A stretch of 64,000 nucleotides of DNA, taken from positions 1-64,000 of the forward strand of contig JAFZGW010000008.1 of the NCBI GenBank assembly GCA_017555205.1. The letters are read 5' to 3'. This DNA comes from Akkermansia sp. GTDB lineage: Bacteria > Verrucomicrobiota > Verrucomicrobiia > Verrucomicrobiales > Akkermansiaceae. The notes under the pieces are model-generated. The model saw only the letters and a program-made list of their open reading frames with translations. It ran no database searches and had not been told where the DNA came from. Below, piece after piece: positions 8,342 to 16,040 of the stretch. How positions within the stretch are numbered: the stretch's first letter is position 1; every line of letters begins with the position of its first letter. Both the position numbers and the translations under genes were made by a program.

Positions 8342-9328
8342 ATGCGTATCGTTATGATGGCCACGGGGGATATAGCAATTCCTTCCTTTCTTTCATTGTT
8401 GGCGACCGGCGAATTGGTAGGGCTCATAACCCAGCCGGATCGGCCGGTAGGGCGCCACCAGCAGCTTACTCCCCCGCGTATTAAAGTATGCGCTGAGGAG
8501 GCAGGGATACCTGTTTACCAACCGGAGCGCATGCGAGATGCCGAGGCTGTAGAGCAACTGCGCTCCTTGCAGCCTGATATTGTAGTTGTGATGGCGTATG
8601 GGCAGATACTTTCTCAAGAAGTCATTGATGTGCCGCGCATAGCATGTATCAATGCGCATGCCTCGCTCTTGCCCCGTCACCGAGGGGCTGCCTGTATACA
8701 GGCGGCGATTGAGGCCGGTGATGATGAGACGGGCGTGACCATCATGCATGTGGTGAAGAAGCTCGATGCCGGTGATATCATTTGCAGCCGGGAAATTGCC
8801 TTGAAGGGCACGGAAACAGCAGAGAGCCTGCACGATGACTTGGCTGAACTGGCACCGGAGGCTCTGGCGGATGCTATATTGCAGCTGCGCAACGGGAGCT
8901 CCGAGCCGATAGAGCAGGATGAAAGCCTGATGACCTACGCCCCCAAACTGCTGCGAGCGGATGGGCAGATTGACTGGCACCAGCCGGCGCTGCAGGTGGC
9001 GCGTAAAATTCGCGCGTACCATTCGTGGCCGGGTACTTTTACCACATATCCCTCCGTTAAATCCGGTGGGGACAAGACCTTGAAAATATTCCCGCCGGTG
9101 GATTTGTATTCCTTTTATAAAAAGCCGGTTGATGCGGTACCCGGGATGGTGCTGGAAGCCGGTGCCGAGGGCATGCTGGTATCGTGTGGCGGTCCGCGCG
9201 GCGGCGCCATACGGATATCGACCATGCAACCGCCCGGAGCTCGCAAGATGAATGCGGAAAGCTTCTTTGCCGGGCATAAAATAATGCCCGGAACGATATT
9301 GGGCTTGCCCGTGTTCCCGGAATCGTAA
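8342..9328 (+). CDS. fmt: Methionyl-tRNA formyltransferase
   Basis: Formylates Met-tRNA(fMet) with 10-formyl-tetrahydrofolate for translation initiation. The N-terminal formyltransferase domain (about residues 1-190) shows the folate-site signature INAHASLLPRHRGAACIQAA near residues 103-122 and the catalytic D in KKLDAGDI. The C-terminal OB-like tRNA-binding domain runs to 328 aa, close to the E. coli length. A TTGACA at 8308-8313 with ATAAAG 17 bases later lies just before the gene, and AAAGGA precedes the ATG by three bases. It ends at a strong bidirectional hairpin. Confidence 0.96.
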   Translation: MRIVMMATGDIAIPSFLSLLATGELVGLITQPDRPVGRHQQLTPPRIKVCAEEAGIPVYQPERMRDAEAVEQLRSLQPDIVVVMAYGQILSQEVIDVPRIACINAHASLLPRHRGAACIQAAIEAGDDETGVTIMHVVKKLDAGDIICSREIALKGTETAESLHDDLAELAPEALADAILQLRNGSSEPIEQDESLMTYAPKLLRADGQIDWHQPALQVARKIRAYHSWPGTFTTYPSVKSGGDKTLKIFPPVDLYSFYKKPVDAVPGMVLEAGAEGMLVSCGGPRGGAIRISTMQPPGARKMNAESFFAGHKIMPGTILGLPVFPES

Positions 9329-9332
9329 AAAT

Positions 9333-9362
9333 ACCGCCTGCTCAGAGAACTGAGCAGGCGGT
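9333..9362. terminator. Bidirectional terminator between fmt and a small membrane-protein gene
   Basis: Thirteen-base perfect stem ACCGCCTGCTCAG/CTGAGCAGGCGGT (9333-9345/9350-9362) with a 4-base loop. On the minus strand it is followed by ATTTTTAC, on the plus strand by a weaker GCCGATTTTA, so it serves the convergent genes. Confidence 0.88.
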
Positions 9363-9384
9363 GCCGATTTTATAGAGCTGAATA

Positions 9385-9558
9385 TCAAAGCGGCAGGTTA
9401 GTAAACCAAGCAACGGCTGCGGCAAGACCGGCTACCGCTGCCCACAGCCAGCGCAGCCAACCGCTGCTGTTGCGAGCTTGCTGTTCTGCTTTTTCGGCTC
9501 CTCGTGCTGCCGCCTCGTGCAGTACCCCTTTCAATTGGTCGCGTGTATTGCTATTCAT
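9385..9558 (-). CDS. Small single-helix membrane protein
   Basis: A 57-residue protein not recognised as a named family. Residues 1-30 are charged and Ala/Glu-rich (HEAAARGAEKAEQQAR) and look helical or amphipathic. Residues about 33-54 form one hydrophobic segment beginning GWLRWLWAAVAGLAAAVAW. The ATG at 9558 is preferred to a TTG 20 codons upstream. It lies downstream of the acyltransferase gene on the same strand and ends at a strong terminator, which supports it being a real transcript. Function unknown. Confidence 0.55.
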   Translation of the reverse strand: MNSNTRDQLKGVLHEAAARGAEKAEQQARNSSGWLRWLWAAVAGLAAAVAWFTNLPL

Positions 9559-9669
9559 GACTATACGGGCTGACTGTGCCCGCTTGCTACAATACAGGCA
9601 ATAGGCTGTGAAATTCAACCCGAAAAAGGGGCTTCGCTGCGGCTTGTAACTTGGAGCTTGAGCTTGTTT

Positions 9670-11448
9670 TTACACATGCTCCGGGCGCACATAGTCCTTG
9701 CCGCAGTAGCGATCCAGAATGCGCTGGGGAGCCTTGGCCATATCCACCAGCACCAAGCAATCGAGCGTGCTGCCGAAGTCGTCGTCTATGCCGAATGAAA
9801 GCATGCGACCACCCAAGCGCAGGTATTGCCGCAGAAGAACAGGTATGCTCTTGCCGTCCGGCTCCAAATCGGACACCAAACCGGAGAGCAGGCGCAGCTC
9901 CGTCAGGGCGGTGGGAACCAAGCGGGCATCCTCGCTGAGCAGACCGATATTGGTGGGCGGATTCAGTGCTGTGGTTTCCTCCTTCAGCTCCTCATGCATG
10001 CAGAGGGTTTGAAGGTAGGTGAGCATGAGAGCTCGGGAGGCCGGGGTATATTCATTCGATATACTTACCGTGCCGTACAAATAGCGGTATTCCGGATGTC
10101 GTGCCAAGTAATGGCCGATTCCCATCCACAGCGTGTCGAGAGAGGCGGGGTGGCGCTGGTACTCCTTGCAAATGAAGGCACGCCCCATTTCCAAGCCATG
10201 AGTTAAGAGTTGCAATATTTTGTTGCTGAATTGGAAGAAGAGCGAGTTGTATATACCCTTGGCTCCCTCAGATTGCAGCAGTTTATCCGTGCGGCCCATG
10301 CGGTAAGCACCTGCCAAGCGATTGGCTTTGCTATCCCACATGACGAGGTGCGTATAGGTGTTGTCGTAGGCATCCAAGTCGATGGAGTTTCCCGTGCCTT
10401 CGCCCACGGCTCGGAAAGTATGTTCGCGCTGAATACCGATTTCGCGCAGAAGTTTGGGGATTTGGGGAGCCTCTACGGCATAGACCTTCAGGCCGCTTGT
10501 TGTTTCGGCATACAGGCAATCGGCGGGCAAGGCCTCGATTTCCGCAAGAAGTTCATCGGTAGGTACGCTAGGCTCTACATCGAGCATGAGGCGGGTGGTA
10601 GTCGCCGGTGCAGAAGCTGTTTGCGGATAACGTTGCAGCATGCTGCTGAGGCGCAAAAAATCTGAAAGGTTCTGGTCATTTTCTGTCATGGCTATAGTAG
10701 CGGGAGTTATGGCTTTCCCGAGCCTGATGATGTGTTGCATACGTCCGTCCCGCAGAATTTCGCGTGCGAGGAAATTAGAGCGTATGCCTTTGTTGATAAT
10801 GGAGATGAGTTGGAAAAAAATACCTGTTCGTCCCGAAATGTGCATGGGGACGACAGTCGCACCTGTTTTGCGGATAAGGGAGGCGATATTTGCCTGCCAC
10901 GGGTCGTCTATTACGCGCCTATCCTTGTGAGAATAAGTGGCAGCTGAGCCACTGGGGAACACCAGAATACAGTGGCCGGCCTTCAACCAGCGCAGAATTT
11001 CGCGCATGCCTGCCATGTTGGCACGCTTAGCGGCCTCGCCCCCGTATACATCGACCATGATTTCGTACGGTACCATGCCACGCACACACTGCAGAAACTC
11101 GTTGACGACGATGCGAATGTCGCTGCGAACCTTCATGGCGATGTCACCGAACATCAAACCGTCCGACATGCCGTGTGGGTGGTTACTTACAATAACGCAA
11201 GGCCCTTCCTTGGGGATATTTTCCAAGCCGCTTAACTCGTAGTTCAAGTTTAAGTGTTTACAGGCAAGTTTGAAAAAGTTATCCGTAGAGCCGTTATCCC
11301 AATCGTCCTCAACTTTATTGTGAGCCACATTCAGGGCGTGCAAACCGAGTTTCTTTTCTGCCCACAGCACAAGCCATGCCGGCAGTTTATCACCTCCTTT
11401 TATCAGTTTGGTGAGGTCAGTTATTTTTTCTCTGTTAGGTGTACTCAC
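9670..11448 (-). CDS. Acyltransferase-GNAT fusion, possible aminolipid (ornithine-lipid-type) synthase
   Basis: A 592-aa two-domain protein. The N-terminal half is a PlsC-like acyltransferase with the HX4D-type motif NHPHGMSDGLMFGD (about residues 89-102) and LVFPSGSAA downstream. The C-terminal half (about 320-592) resembles the OlsB/hemolysin-type GNAT N-acyltransferase (YTHLVMWDSKANRLAGAYRMG, MGRAFICKEYQRHPASLDTLW). The same two activities joined in one chain are known from the OlsF type of ornithine-lipid synthase, so an amino-acid-containing membrane lipid is a reasonable product; the substrate is not proven. It starts with GTG at 11448. A perfect Shine-Dalgarno-like AAGGAGGTGAT at 11399-11389 lies inside the frame, seven bases before a CTG (codon 22), so the true start may be internal. 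Confidence 0.82.
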   Translation of the reverse strand: MSTPNREKITDLTKLIKGGDKLPAWLVLWAEKKLGLHALNVAHNKVEDDWDNGSTDNFFKLACKHLNLNYELSGLENIPKEGPCVIVSNHPHGMSDGLMFGDIAMKVRSDIRIVVNEFLQCVRGMVPYEIMVDVYGGEAAKRANMAGMREILRWLKAGHCILVFPSGSAATYSHKDRRVIDDPWQANIASLIRKTGATVVPMHISGRTGIFFQLISIINKGIRSNFLAREILRDGRMQHIIRLGKAITPATIAMTENDQNLSDFLRLSSMLQRYPQTASAPATTTRLMLDVEPSVPTDELLAEIEALPADCLYAETTSGLKVYAVEAPQIPKLLREIGIQREHTFRAVGEGTGNSIDLDAYDNTYTHLVMWDSKANRLAGAYRMGRTDKLLQSEGAKGIYNSLFFQFSNKILQLLTHGLEMGRAFICKEYQRHPASLDTLWMGIGHYLARHPEYRYLYGTVSISNEYTPASRALMLTYLQTLCMHEELKEETTALNPPTNIGLLSEDARLVPTALTELRLLSGLVSDLEPDGKSIPVLLRQYLRLGGRMLSFGIDDDFGSTLDCLVLVDMAKAPQRILDRYCGKDYVRPEHV

Positions 11449-11537
11449 AGTATAGAATCGTGTATGTTCAATGTTACTTTAGCATACAAAACCCCCTATA
11501 GTCAAACATGAATTGAGCATAAAGCGGCATTTTAAGT

Positions 11538-12404
11538 CTATATGACACTGCTGAGAGCTACTTGGAAGGCTCGCAGGGTGCTGGCCGGGTTGGCGATGCC
11601 GCGCCCGGCGATATTGAATGCCGTGCCGTGGTCCGGGCTTACCCGTAAGCGAGGTAAGCCTATGGTGGCATTGACGGCTGTATCGAAGTCAATAAGTTTC
11701 AGCGGAATAAGAGCTTGGTCGTGGTAAGGTGCCACGATGCCGTCGTAGAGCCCTTGAGCGGCATCTCGGTACACGCAGTCCGGCACACAGGGACCGCAGA
11801 ACTCCGCGCTCGGAATGGCGGCACGCAGTAGCGGCAGAGCAGGGGCTATCAGCGTTTTTTCTTCGTTGCCGAAAGCGCCGTTTTCGCCATTGTGGGGGTT
11901 GAGACCGGCTAGGGCTATGCGCGGGGCGGGCTTACCGGTGCGCTGCAAAAAGTTGGCCAACAAGGAACCAATGCGCACAATTTCTGCGGTCTGTAATTGG
12001 CGGGGGACATCTGCAAGAGCCACATGAGTGGTACACAAGGCCACGGTCAGGCGGCGCCCGGTCAGGCACATGGCAAAGTCCTTTACTCCCATGCGGTCCG
12101 CGAAAAACTCAGTTTGTCCGGGGTAGGCAAAACCAATGCGGTGCAGGGATTCTTTGCAAACGGGAGCTGTCACAACGGCATCTATTTCGCCATTTCGCAG
12201 AGCGGCGGCTGCGAGTTCTAAGTGCTCCAGAGCAGCCTGAGCTGTGGATTCCGTGGGCTGCCCGGGGGTGCAGTCTATTTCTTTGCCAATCAGGCGATAC
12301 TCTGCATTTTCAGGGAGTTGAGCCAGTGCGGCTTTGATGACCTCCGGCCCGATACCGGCTTGGTCGCCTAAGGTGTAGCCGATGATGGGGTGCTGAGCGC
12401 TCAT
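11538..12404 (-). CDS. pdxA: 4-hydroxythreonine-4-phosphate dehydrogenase
   Basis: NAD-dependent oxidation of 4-phosphohydroxy-threonine in pyridoxal phosphate synthesis, cytoplasmic. Divalent-metal ligands are present as His in CTTHVAL, GLNPHNGE and YHDQA; GIGPEVI and SPDHGTAFNIAGRG also match the family. It is compact (288 aa against about 330), with roughly 40 residues missing after the first motif. The usual GHTEF motif reads GQTEF (Gln97), replacing a His that contacts substrate in E. coli PdxA. It overlaps the upstream small gene by four bases (ATGA) and is probably translationally coupled to it. Identity is secure; full activity is less so. Confidence 0.9.
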   Translation of the reverse strand: MSAQHPIIGYTLGDQAGIGPEVIKAALAQLPENAEYRLIGKEIDCTPGQPTESTAQAALEHLELAAAALRNGEIDAVVTAPVCKESLHRIGFAYPGQTEFFADRMGVKDFAMCLTGRRLTVALCTTHVALADVPRQLQTAEIVRIGSLLANFLQRTGKPAPRIALAGLNPHNGENGAFGNEEKTLIAPALPLLRAAIPSAEFCGPCVPDCVYRDAAQGLYDGIVAPYHDQALIPLKLIDFDTAVNATIGLPRLRVSPDHGTAFNIAGRGIANPASTLRAFQVALSSVI

Positions 12405-12646
12405 GGTTCGACCTCCTCGGGAGCATCGTCATCTTTCATGTCGGGTAGTACCGCAGGTGTGACGATAGCCTTCGGTTGCTCTTTTTTTACCGGCGGGCGG
12501 TATGAGCGTGCCGTGTTGATGTACTCGGTCTCGGAGGCTCTGGGTTCAAACTTGAGCTCCCCGTTTACGGACGCGTGATACACCACCGTCAGCACTACGG
12601 CTGCCAGTGTGGGGATAAGCAACAGGCTACCCAAACACGTCTTCAT
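12401..12646 (-). CDS. Small membrane-anchored protein upstream of pdxA
   Basis: An 81-aa protein not assigned to a family. Residues about 4-24 form one hydrophobic segment (LGSLLLIPTLAAVVLTVVYH); the rest is a charged, Pro-rich tail ending DDDAPEEVEP. That topology suggests a single-pass inner-membrane protein with a periplasmic or cytosolic tail. Its stop overlaps the pdxA start by four bases, so the two are co-transcribed. Nothing links it functionally to vitamin B6 other than position. Confidence 0.6.
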   Translation of the reverse strand: MKTCLGSLLLIPTLAAVVLTVVYHASVNGELKFEPRASETEYINTARSYRPPVKKEQPKAIVTPAVLPDMKDDDAPEEVEP

Positions 12647-12703
12647 GCGGCATATTATACACGATTTCTTGCGCGATTCAAGCCTCTATTGAGCCATAAA
12701 ACA

Positions 12704-12732
12704 GCATGCGCCCGAGTTTAAGGAGCGCATGC
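12704..12732. terminator. Hairpin downstream of the DUF2147 gene
   Basis: Eight-base perfect stem GCATGCGC/GCGCATGC (12704-12711/12725-12732) with a 13-base loop, 58 bases beyond the stop of the minus-strand DUF2147 gene. No T-run follows it on the minus strand, so it may be a weak terminator or an mRNA-stabilising hairpin. Confidence 0.4.
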
Positions 12733-12789
12733 GGGTGTGCTGAGACTTTGTTTGCAAAAATGCGTTTGCAGACAAGCTCCAATCCTCAA

Positions 12790-13245
12790 TTAGTCAACTT
12801 TGGGGATTTTCGGGGTGGGAGCCTCCGTGCTTGTCGGCTTGAATGTGGTGTTCTTCTTCCATGTTTGCGTGCGGAAGAAAATGCCCAGTTTGCCGCGCAT
12901 TTTCAGAGTATCGCCGTCACGCCACATGGAGCAGCGGTACACGCTGCCTTTTTCAGGGTCGAGCACCTTGCCGCCGTTGTATTCATCGCCGTCCTGTTCC
13001 AAGCCCCAAATGATATCCAAGCCCAGAGTGCTGGGATTGCCCGGAATTTTGGCTGTGGCATTCGGGTTCTTCAACAGCTGTACCACACGACCGTATACCT
13101 TGCCCTTGTGCTTGTATACCTGAACAACGCTCTTTGCCTCGTTCGTGTCGTCGTCAATCGTGGTCCAGTAACCAACAACATCAGCGCTTACCTGTGCCAG
13201 CAGGGTGCTTACGGCCATTGCTGCTATGGTCAGTAGTTTCTTCAT
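12790..13245 (-). CDS. DUF2147-family exported protein
   Basis: A 151-aa protein with a signal peptide (MKKLLTIAAMAVSTLLAQVSA). The mature part matches the DUF2147 pattern: GYWTTIDDDTNEAKSVVQVY, then GKVYGRVV, GLDIIWGLEQDG, GGKVLDPEKGSVYRC, DTLKMRGKLGI and a final RTQTW. These are small periplasmic beta-sandwich proteins of unknown role. It has its own promoter with a leader of about 60 bases that is very A-rich just before the ATG. Single-gene unit; no function can be assigned. Confidence 0.85.
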   Translation of the reverse strand: MKKLLTIAAMAVSTLLAQVSADVVGYWTTIDDDTNEAKSVVQVYKHKGKVYGRVVQLLKNPNATAKIPGNPSTLGLDIIWGLEQDGDEYNGGKVLDPEKGSVYRCSMWRDGDTLKMRGKLGIFFRTQTWKKNTTFKPTSTEAPTPKIPKVD

Positions 13246-13312
13246 TTTTTTTTGTGTTTTTTTGGTTGTTTCGTGACCCAGTTCTGAATAGAGTTAGAGT
13301 GAGGTCGAAGTT

Positions 13313-13341
13313 TTTATAACGCAAGGTTAGAGGTAAGTCAA
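13313..13341 (-). promoter_or_regulatory. Promoter of the DUF2147 gene
   Basis: TTGACT (13341-13336), 17-bp spacer, TATAAA (13318-13313) on the minus strand: 5/6 matches in each box. Transcription would start about 60 bases before the ATG. Confidence 0.8.
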
Positions 13342-13364
13342 GCTTTTTGTTGAATAAAATATAC

Positions 13365-13393
13365 TTGTATATCGATAATTGTTGTGGTAGAAT
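13365..13393 (+). promoter_or_regulatory. Promoter of the outer-membrane barrel gene
   Basis: TTGTAT (13365-13370), 17-bp spacer, TAGAAT (13388-13393). The ATG at 13404 lies ten bases after the -10 box, so the mRNA leader would be only a few bases. An alternative ATG at 13392 overlaps the -10 box and is therefore unlikely to be transcribed. Confidence 0.65.
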
Positions 13394-13403
13394 GCCTGCG
13401 GAT

Positions 13404-14609
13404 ATGAAAAAAAGATTCTTCTCTCTTCTTGCGATGGTCGGTCTGATGGCTGCGCCGGTAAGTGCCGGAACGGTGGTTGAACCTGCAGCCGGCAATATTG
13501 TGTACAACGGCAATATGTTTGCGCCCGGGGCCAATGACCCTGAGTACAAAAAAATAGCTAATGAGAAATACGGTACCCAGTGGATAGTTGACTTGGTATA
13601 CGGCTATTGGGCACTTGATAATGCCATGGGGAACTACAATGAAAACGAGCACATAGCAATTCTCTACACAATTCTGAATCAGCGCCTGATTGAAGATCAA
13701 TACAATGGTGGCACATGGCTGCGAGTGGATTTTGCCGGTTCTTGGGGATTGAATAACGATTCCGATGACCCCTCGACCTTCTACGCTAACAGTTTGGGTA
13801 TGTGCTCAGGCTTGCACACCGATGTGCTCGATGCTCACGATGCTGCACTCCTTGAGGTTTCCGTTAAGCATTTCTTTGCCGGGAAGCGCGGCATGGTTGC
13901 AGCCGGTATGATAAAGCTCAATAATTACTTTGATCGCATTGGTCATGCTCGTTTTACGAATGACAACTTTGAGAGTTCCGGTGTGCTTCCTCTTCCGTTC
14001 AACAACCTCGCCCTTGTGACCCAGTACGAGTTGAATCGTCGCAACTGGGTGACGGCAGCAGTTACCCGCATGGGTACCCGCTGGGGTATGAATCCCTTTA
14101 ACCCCGACCACGCCAACGGCTGGGCTGTAGTGGGTGAGTACGGGCATATTTTTGGTGATAATGAACGTGGTAAGGTACGCGTGAGCCCCTTCTTCTGCAC
14201 TCAGGATGGCTGGGGTAAAGATGGCCGCATGCATGACCGCAATGCCGTGGGTATCTTCGGTAGCGTAGAGTACCAGCTGTGCGATTCTGCCAAGGTATAT
14301 GGCCGAGCCGGTTGGGCTTCCGGTGACTATCAGCGCTGCACGGCCGAGTTCTCTGCCGGTGCAACTATTAACCTGTGCCCCTCTCGCCCGAACGATTACC
14401 TGGGTGTCAGCTATGGCATGTACAAGGGCGCCGATTCCGGTTCCTCTCCCTTGGTGAATGAATTTGAGAAAATCCTCGAGTTCATGTACCGAGTCCAGAT
14501 TAACGACTTTGTATACAGCTCTGTTTACTATCAGATGATTATGGATGCCGCCTATCGCGATAAGGATTTCGCTTCCGCCGCCGGTATTCAGTTCGGCATA
14601 AACTTCTGA
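13404..14609 (+). CDS. Outer-membrane beta-barrel protein, OprB-like porin
   Basis: A 401-aa exported protein with signal peptide MKKRFFSLLAMVGLMAAPVSA. The mature part is rich in alternating aromatic/polar strands (GTWLRVDFAGSWGLNN, AAGMIKLNNYFDR, VEYQLCDSAKVYGRAGW) and ends in Phe, the usual sign of insertion by the BAM machinery. The SWGLN, short-turn and W/Y-rich pattern resembles carbohydrate-selective porins (OprB type). Likely role: diffusion of sugars or small solutes across the outer membrane. The start is set by the signal peptide and the near-leaderless promoter. Porin type is a moderate-confidence call. Confidence 0.7.
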   Translation: MKKRFFSLLAMVGLMAAPVSAGTVVEPAAGNIVYNGNMFAPGANDPEYKKIANEKYGTQWIVDLVYGYWALDNAMGNYNENEHIAILYTILNQRLIEDQYNGGTWLRVDFAGSWGLNNDSDDPSTFYANSLGMCSGLHTDVLDAHDAALLEVSVKHFFAGKRGMVAAGMIKLNNYFDRIGHARFTNDNFESSGVLPLPFNNLALVTQYELNRRNWVTAAVTRMGTRWGMNPFNPDHANGWAVVGEYGHIFGDNERGKVRVSPFFCTQDGWGKDGRMHDRNAVGIFGSVEYQLCDSAKVYGRAGWASGDYQRCTAEFSAGATINLCPSRPNDYLGVSYGMYKGADSGSSPLVNEFEKILEFMYRVQINDFVYSSVYYQMIMDAAYRDKDFASAAGIQFGINF

Positions 14610-14649
14610 TAAATAAAGTACCGTTCACAAGCCCGCCAACGCGGGGAGA

Positions 14650-14685
14650 AAATACCGTAATCCGTCCGGGGTTGCGGTATTTTTT
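14650..14685 (+). terminator. Terminator of the barrel-protein gene
   Basis: Stem AATACCGTAA/TTGCGGTATT (one G-U pair) followed by TTTTTT, about 45 bases after the stop codon. Confidence 0.85.
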
Positions 14686-14720
14686 ATGGGTACAAAAGAA
14701 ATGGCGAGTTTGTAAAACGG

Positions 14721-14748
14721 CGAAGCCCCTCGGAACCGAGGGGCTTCG
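14721..14748 (-). terminator. Terminator downstream of tRNA-Ser
   Basis: Self-complementary stem CGAAGCCCCTCGG/CCGAGGGGCTTCG lying just beyond the 3-prime end of the tRNA on the minus strand, followed by CCGTTTTAC. Confidence 0.75.
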
Positions 14749-14755
14749 TATCGTA

Positions 14756-14842
14756 CGGATGGGGTGAGATTCGAACTCACGGAAGGGATTAACCTTCGGC
14801 GGTTTTCAAGACCGCTGCATTAAACCGCTCTGCCACCCATCC
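14756..14842 (-). tRNA. tRNA-Ser (anticodon UGA)
   Basis: Read on the minus strand the gene begins GGATGGGTGGCAGAGC. It folds with acceptor stem GGATGGG/CCCATCC, an anticodon stem closing CTTGAAA with anticodon UGA (14808-14806), a long variable arm typical of class II (Ser/Leu) tRNAs, and a T-loop with GTTCGAATC. The base after the acceptor stem is G, the serine discriminator. CCA is not encoded. A hairpin terminator follows. Confidence 0.95.
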
Positions 14843-14991
14843 ATAGCGCGTAGGCGGCCGCAACCGCGACTTGCTGGGGCATATATTATCCAAATGTAGC
14901 AAAAGTTCAAGTTTTTTTTGAAATGCTGACACATATAGGGTGATTTGTACATGATTTGAGGCTTATTTTTGAGGGTTGGCGGAATCTTTGC

Positions 14992-15020
14992 TTGCAATCC
15001 TGCTTGTTTTACCGTATCAT
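14992..15020 (+). promoter_or_regulatory. Promoter of the sugar-nucleotide epimerase gene
   Basis: TTGCAA (14992-14997), 17-bp spacer, TATCAT (15015-15020). The leader would be about 26 bases and AT-rich (TTATAAAATACT before the ATG). Confidence 0.75.
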
Positions 15021-15052
15021 GAATAAGTCAACGACACTAATTATAAAATACT

Positions 15053-15976
15053 ATGAAAATTCTTATTACCGGCGGTGCCGGCTTTATCGGTTCCCACATT
15101 GCTGAGCACTATCAGGGTGTGGCTGAGGAGATTCGCGTACTTGATAACCTGCGTACCGGCTACAAGAAGAATCTTGATGGTCTGAAGGTGACATTCATCG
15201 AAGGCTCTATCACGGATCGCGAATTGGTAGCTAAGGCTGTTGAGGGTGTTGATTACATTTTCCACATGGCTGCACTTGTTTCCGTGCCTGAGTCGATGAG
15301 CAAGATTCGCGAGTGCCTTGATTTGAACGTGAATGGCTTGCTGGTAGTACTTGAGGAAGCCTCGAAGGCCGGTTGTAAGAAGGTTGTTCTTGCATCTTCT
15401 GCTGCTATTTACGGCGACAATCCCGTTGTGCCGAAGGTGGAGACCATGTACCCCGAGCCGAAGAGCCCGTACGGCATCACCAAGCTTGATGGTGAGTACT
15501 ACATGGACATGTTCCGCACAACCGGACAGATTAACACCGGTTGCTGCCGATTCTTCAATGTATTCGGGCCTCGCCAGGATCCGAAGGGTGCATACGCCGC
15601 TGCGGTGCCGATTTTCATGGAGAAGGCTATTAAGGGCGAAGATATCACGGTATTCGGCGATGGTGAGCAGACTCGTGACTTCATCTATGTGAAGGATATT
15701 GTGGGTGCTCTCGCATACGTGGCCGAGCATCCTGAGGTAACAGGTGTGAATAACGTCGGTTACGGTGGTCAGATTACTATCAACGACCTTGCCGAGATTA
15801 TTATTAAAGCCGCCGGCTCCAGCTCCAAGGTGCAGCACCTGCCTGAGCGCCCCGGTGATGTGAAGCACAGCCGTGCATGCGCCGATAAGCTGCGCGCAGC
15901 CGGTTGGAAGCCTCAGTACACCCTTGAAGAAGGGCTTAAGACCACGCTCGAGTACTTCAAGAGCGTGACTAAGTAA
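15053..15976 (+). CDS. NAD-dependent sugar-nucleotide epimerase/dehydratase (UDP-sugar 4-epimerase type)
   Basis: Extended short-chain dehydrogenase (307 aa). The Rossmann motif GGAGFIGSH is at residues 7-15, the catalytic Ser region is ASSAAIYG, and the Tyr-Lys pair is in SPYGITK. The C-terminal FGDGEQTRDFIYVKDIV is typical of UDP-glucose/UDP-GlcNAc 4-epimerases and related enzymes. It probably supplies a UDP-sugar for surface polysaccharide or galactose metabolism; exact substrate cannot be read from the sequence. Monocistronic, with a promoter and a strong terminator. Confidence 0.88.
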   Translation: MKILITGGAGFIGSHIAEHYQGVAEEIRVLDNLRTGYKKNLDGLKVTFIEGSITDRELVAKAVEGVDYIFHMAALVSVPESMSKIRECLDLNVNGLLVVLEEASKAGCKKVVLASSAAIYGDNPVVPKVETMYPEPKSPYGITKLDGEYYMDMFRTTGQINTGCCRFFNVFGPRQDPKGAYAAAVPIFMEKAIKGEDITVFGDGEQTRDFIYVKDIVGALAYVAEHPEVTGVNNVGYGGQITINDLAEIIIKAAGSSSKVQHLPERPGDVKHSRACADKLRAAGWKPQYTLEEGLKTTLEYFKSVTK

Positions 15977-15990
15977 ATAAAACAATTTTA

Positions 15991-16034
15991 CGCACCGCTA
16001 AGCCTGTTGTTCGGGCTTGCGGTGCGCTTTTTTT
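15991..16034 (+). terminator. Terminator of the epimerase gene
   Basis: Stem around GCACCGC/GCGGTGC (15992-15998/16019-16025), extended inward with one bulged T, followed by a run of eight T residues. Confidence 0.88.
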
Positions 16035-16040
16035 CGCTTC

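Noticed and set aside
15041..15985. 314-codon open frame antisense to the epimerase
   Set aside because: Shadow of the epimerase gene, which has all catalytic motifs on the other strand.
16017..16040. SWIM-protein start at a TTG inside the upstream terminator
   Set aside because: It would overlap the terminator hairpin and T-run of the epimerase gene.
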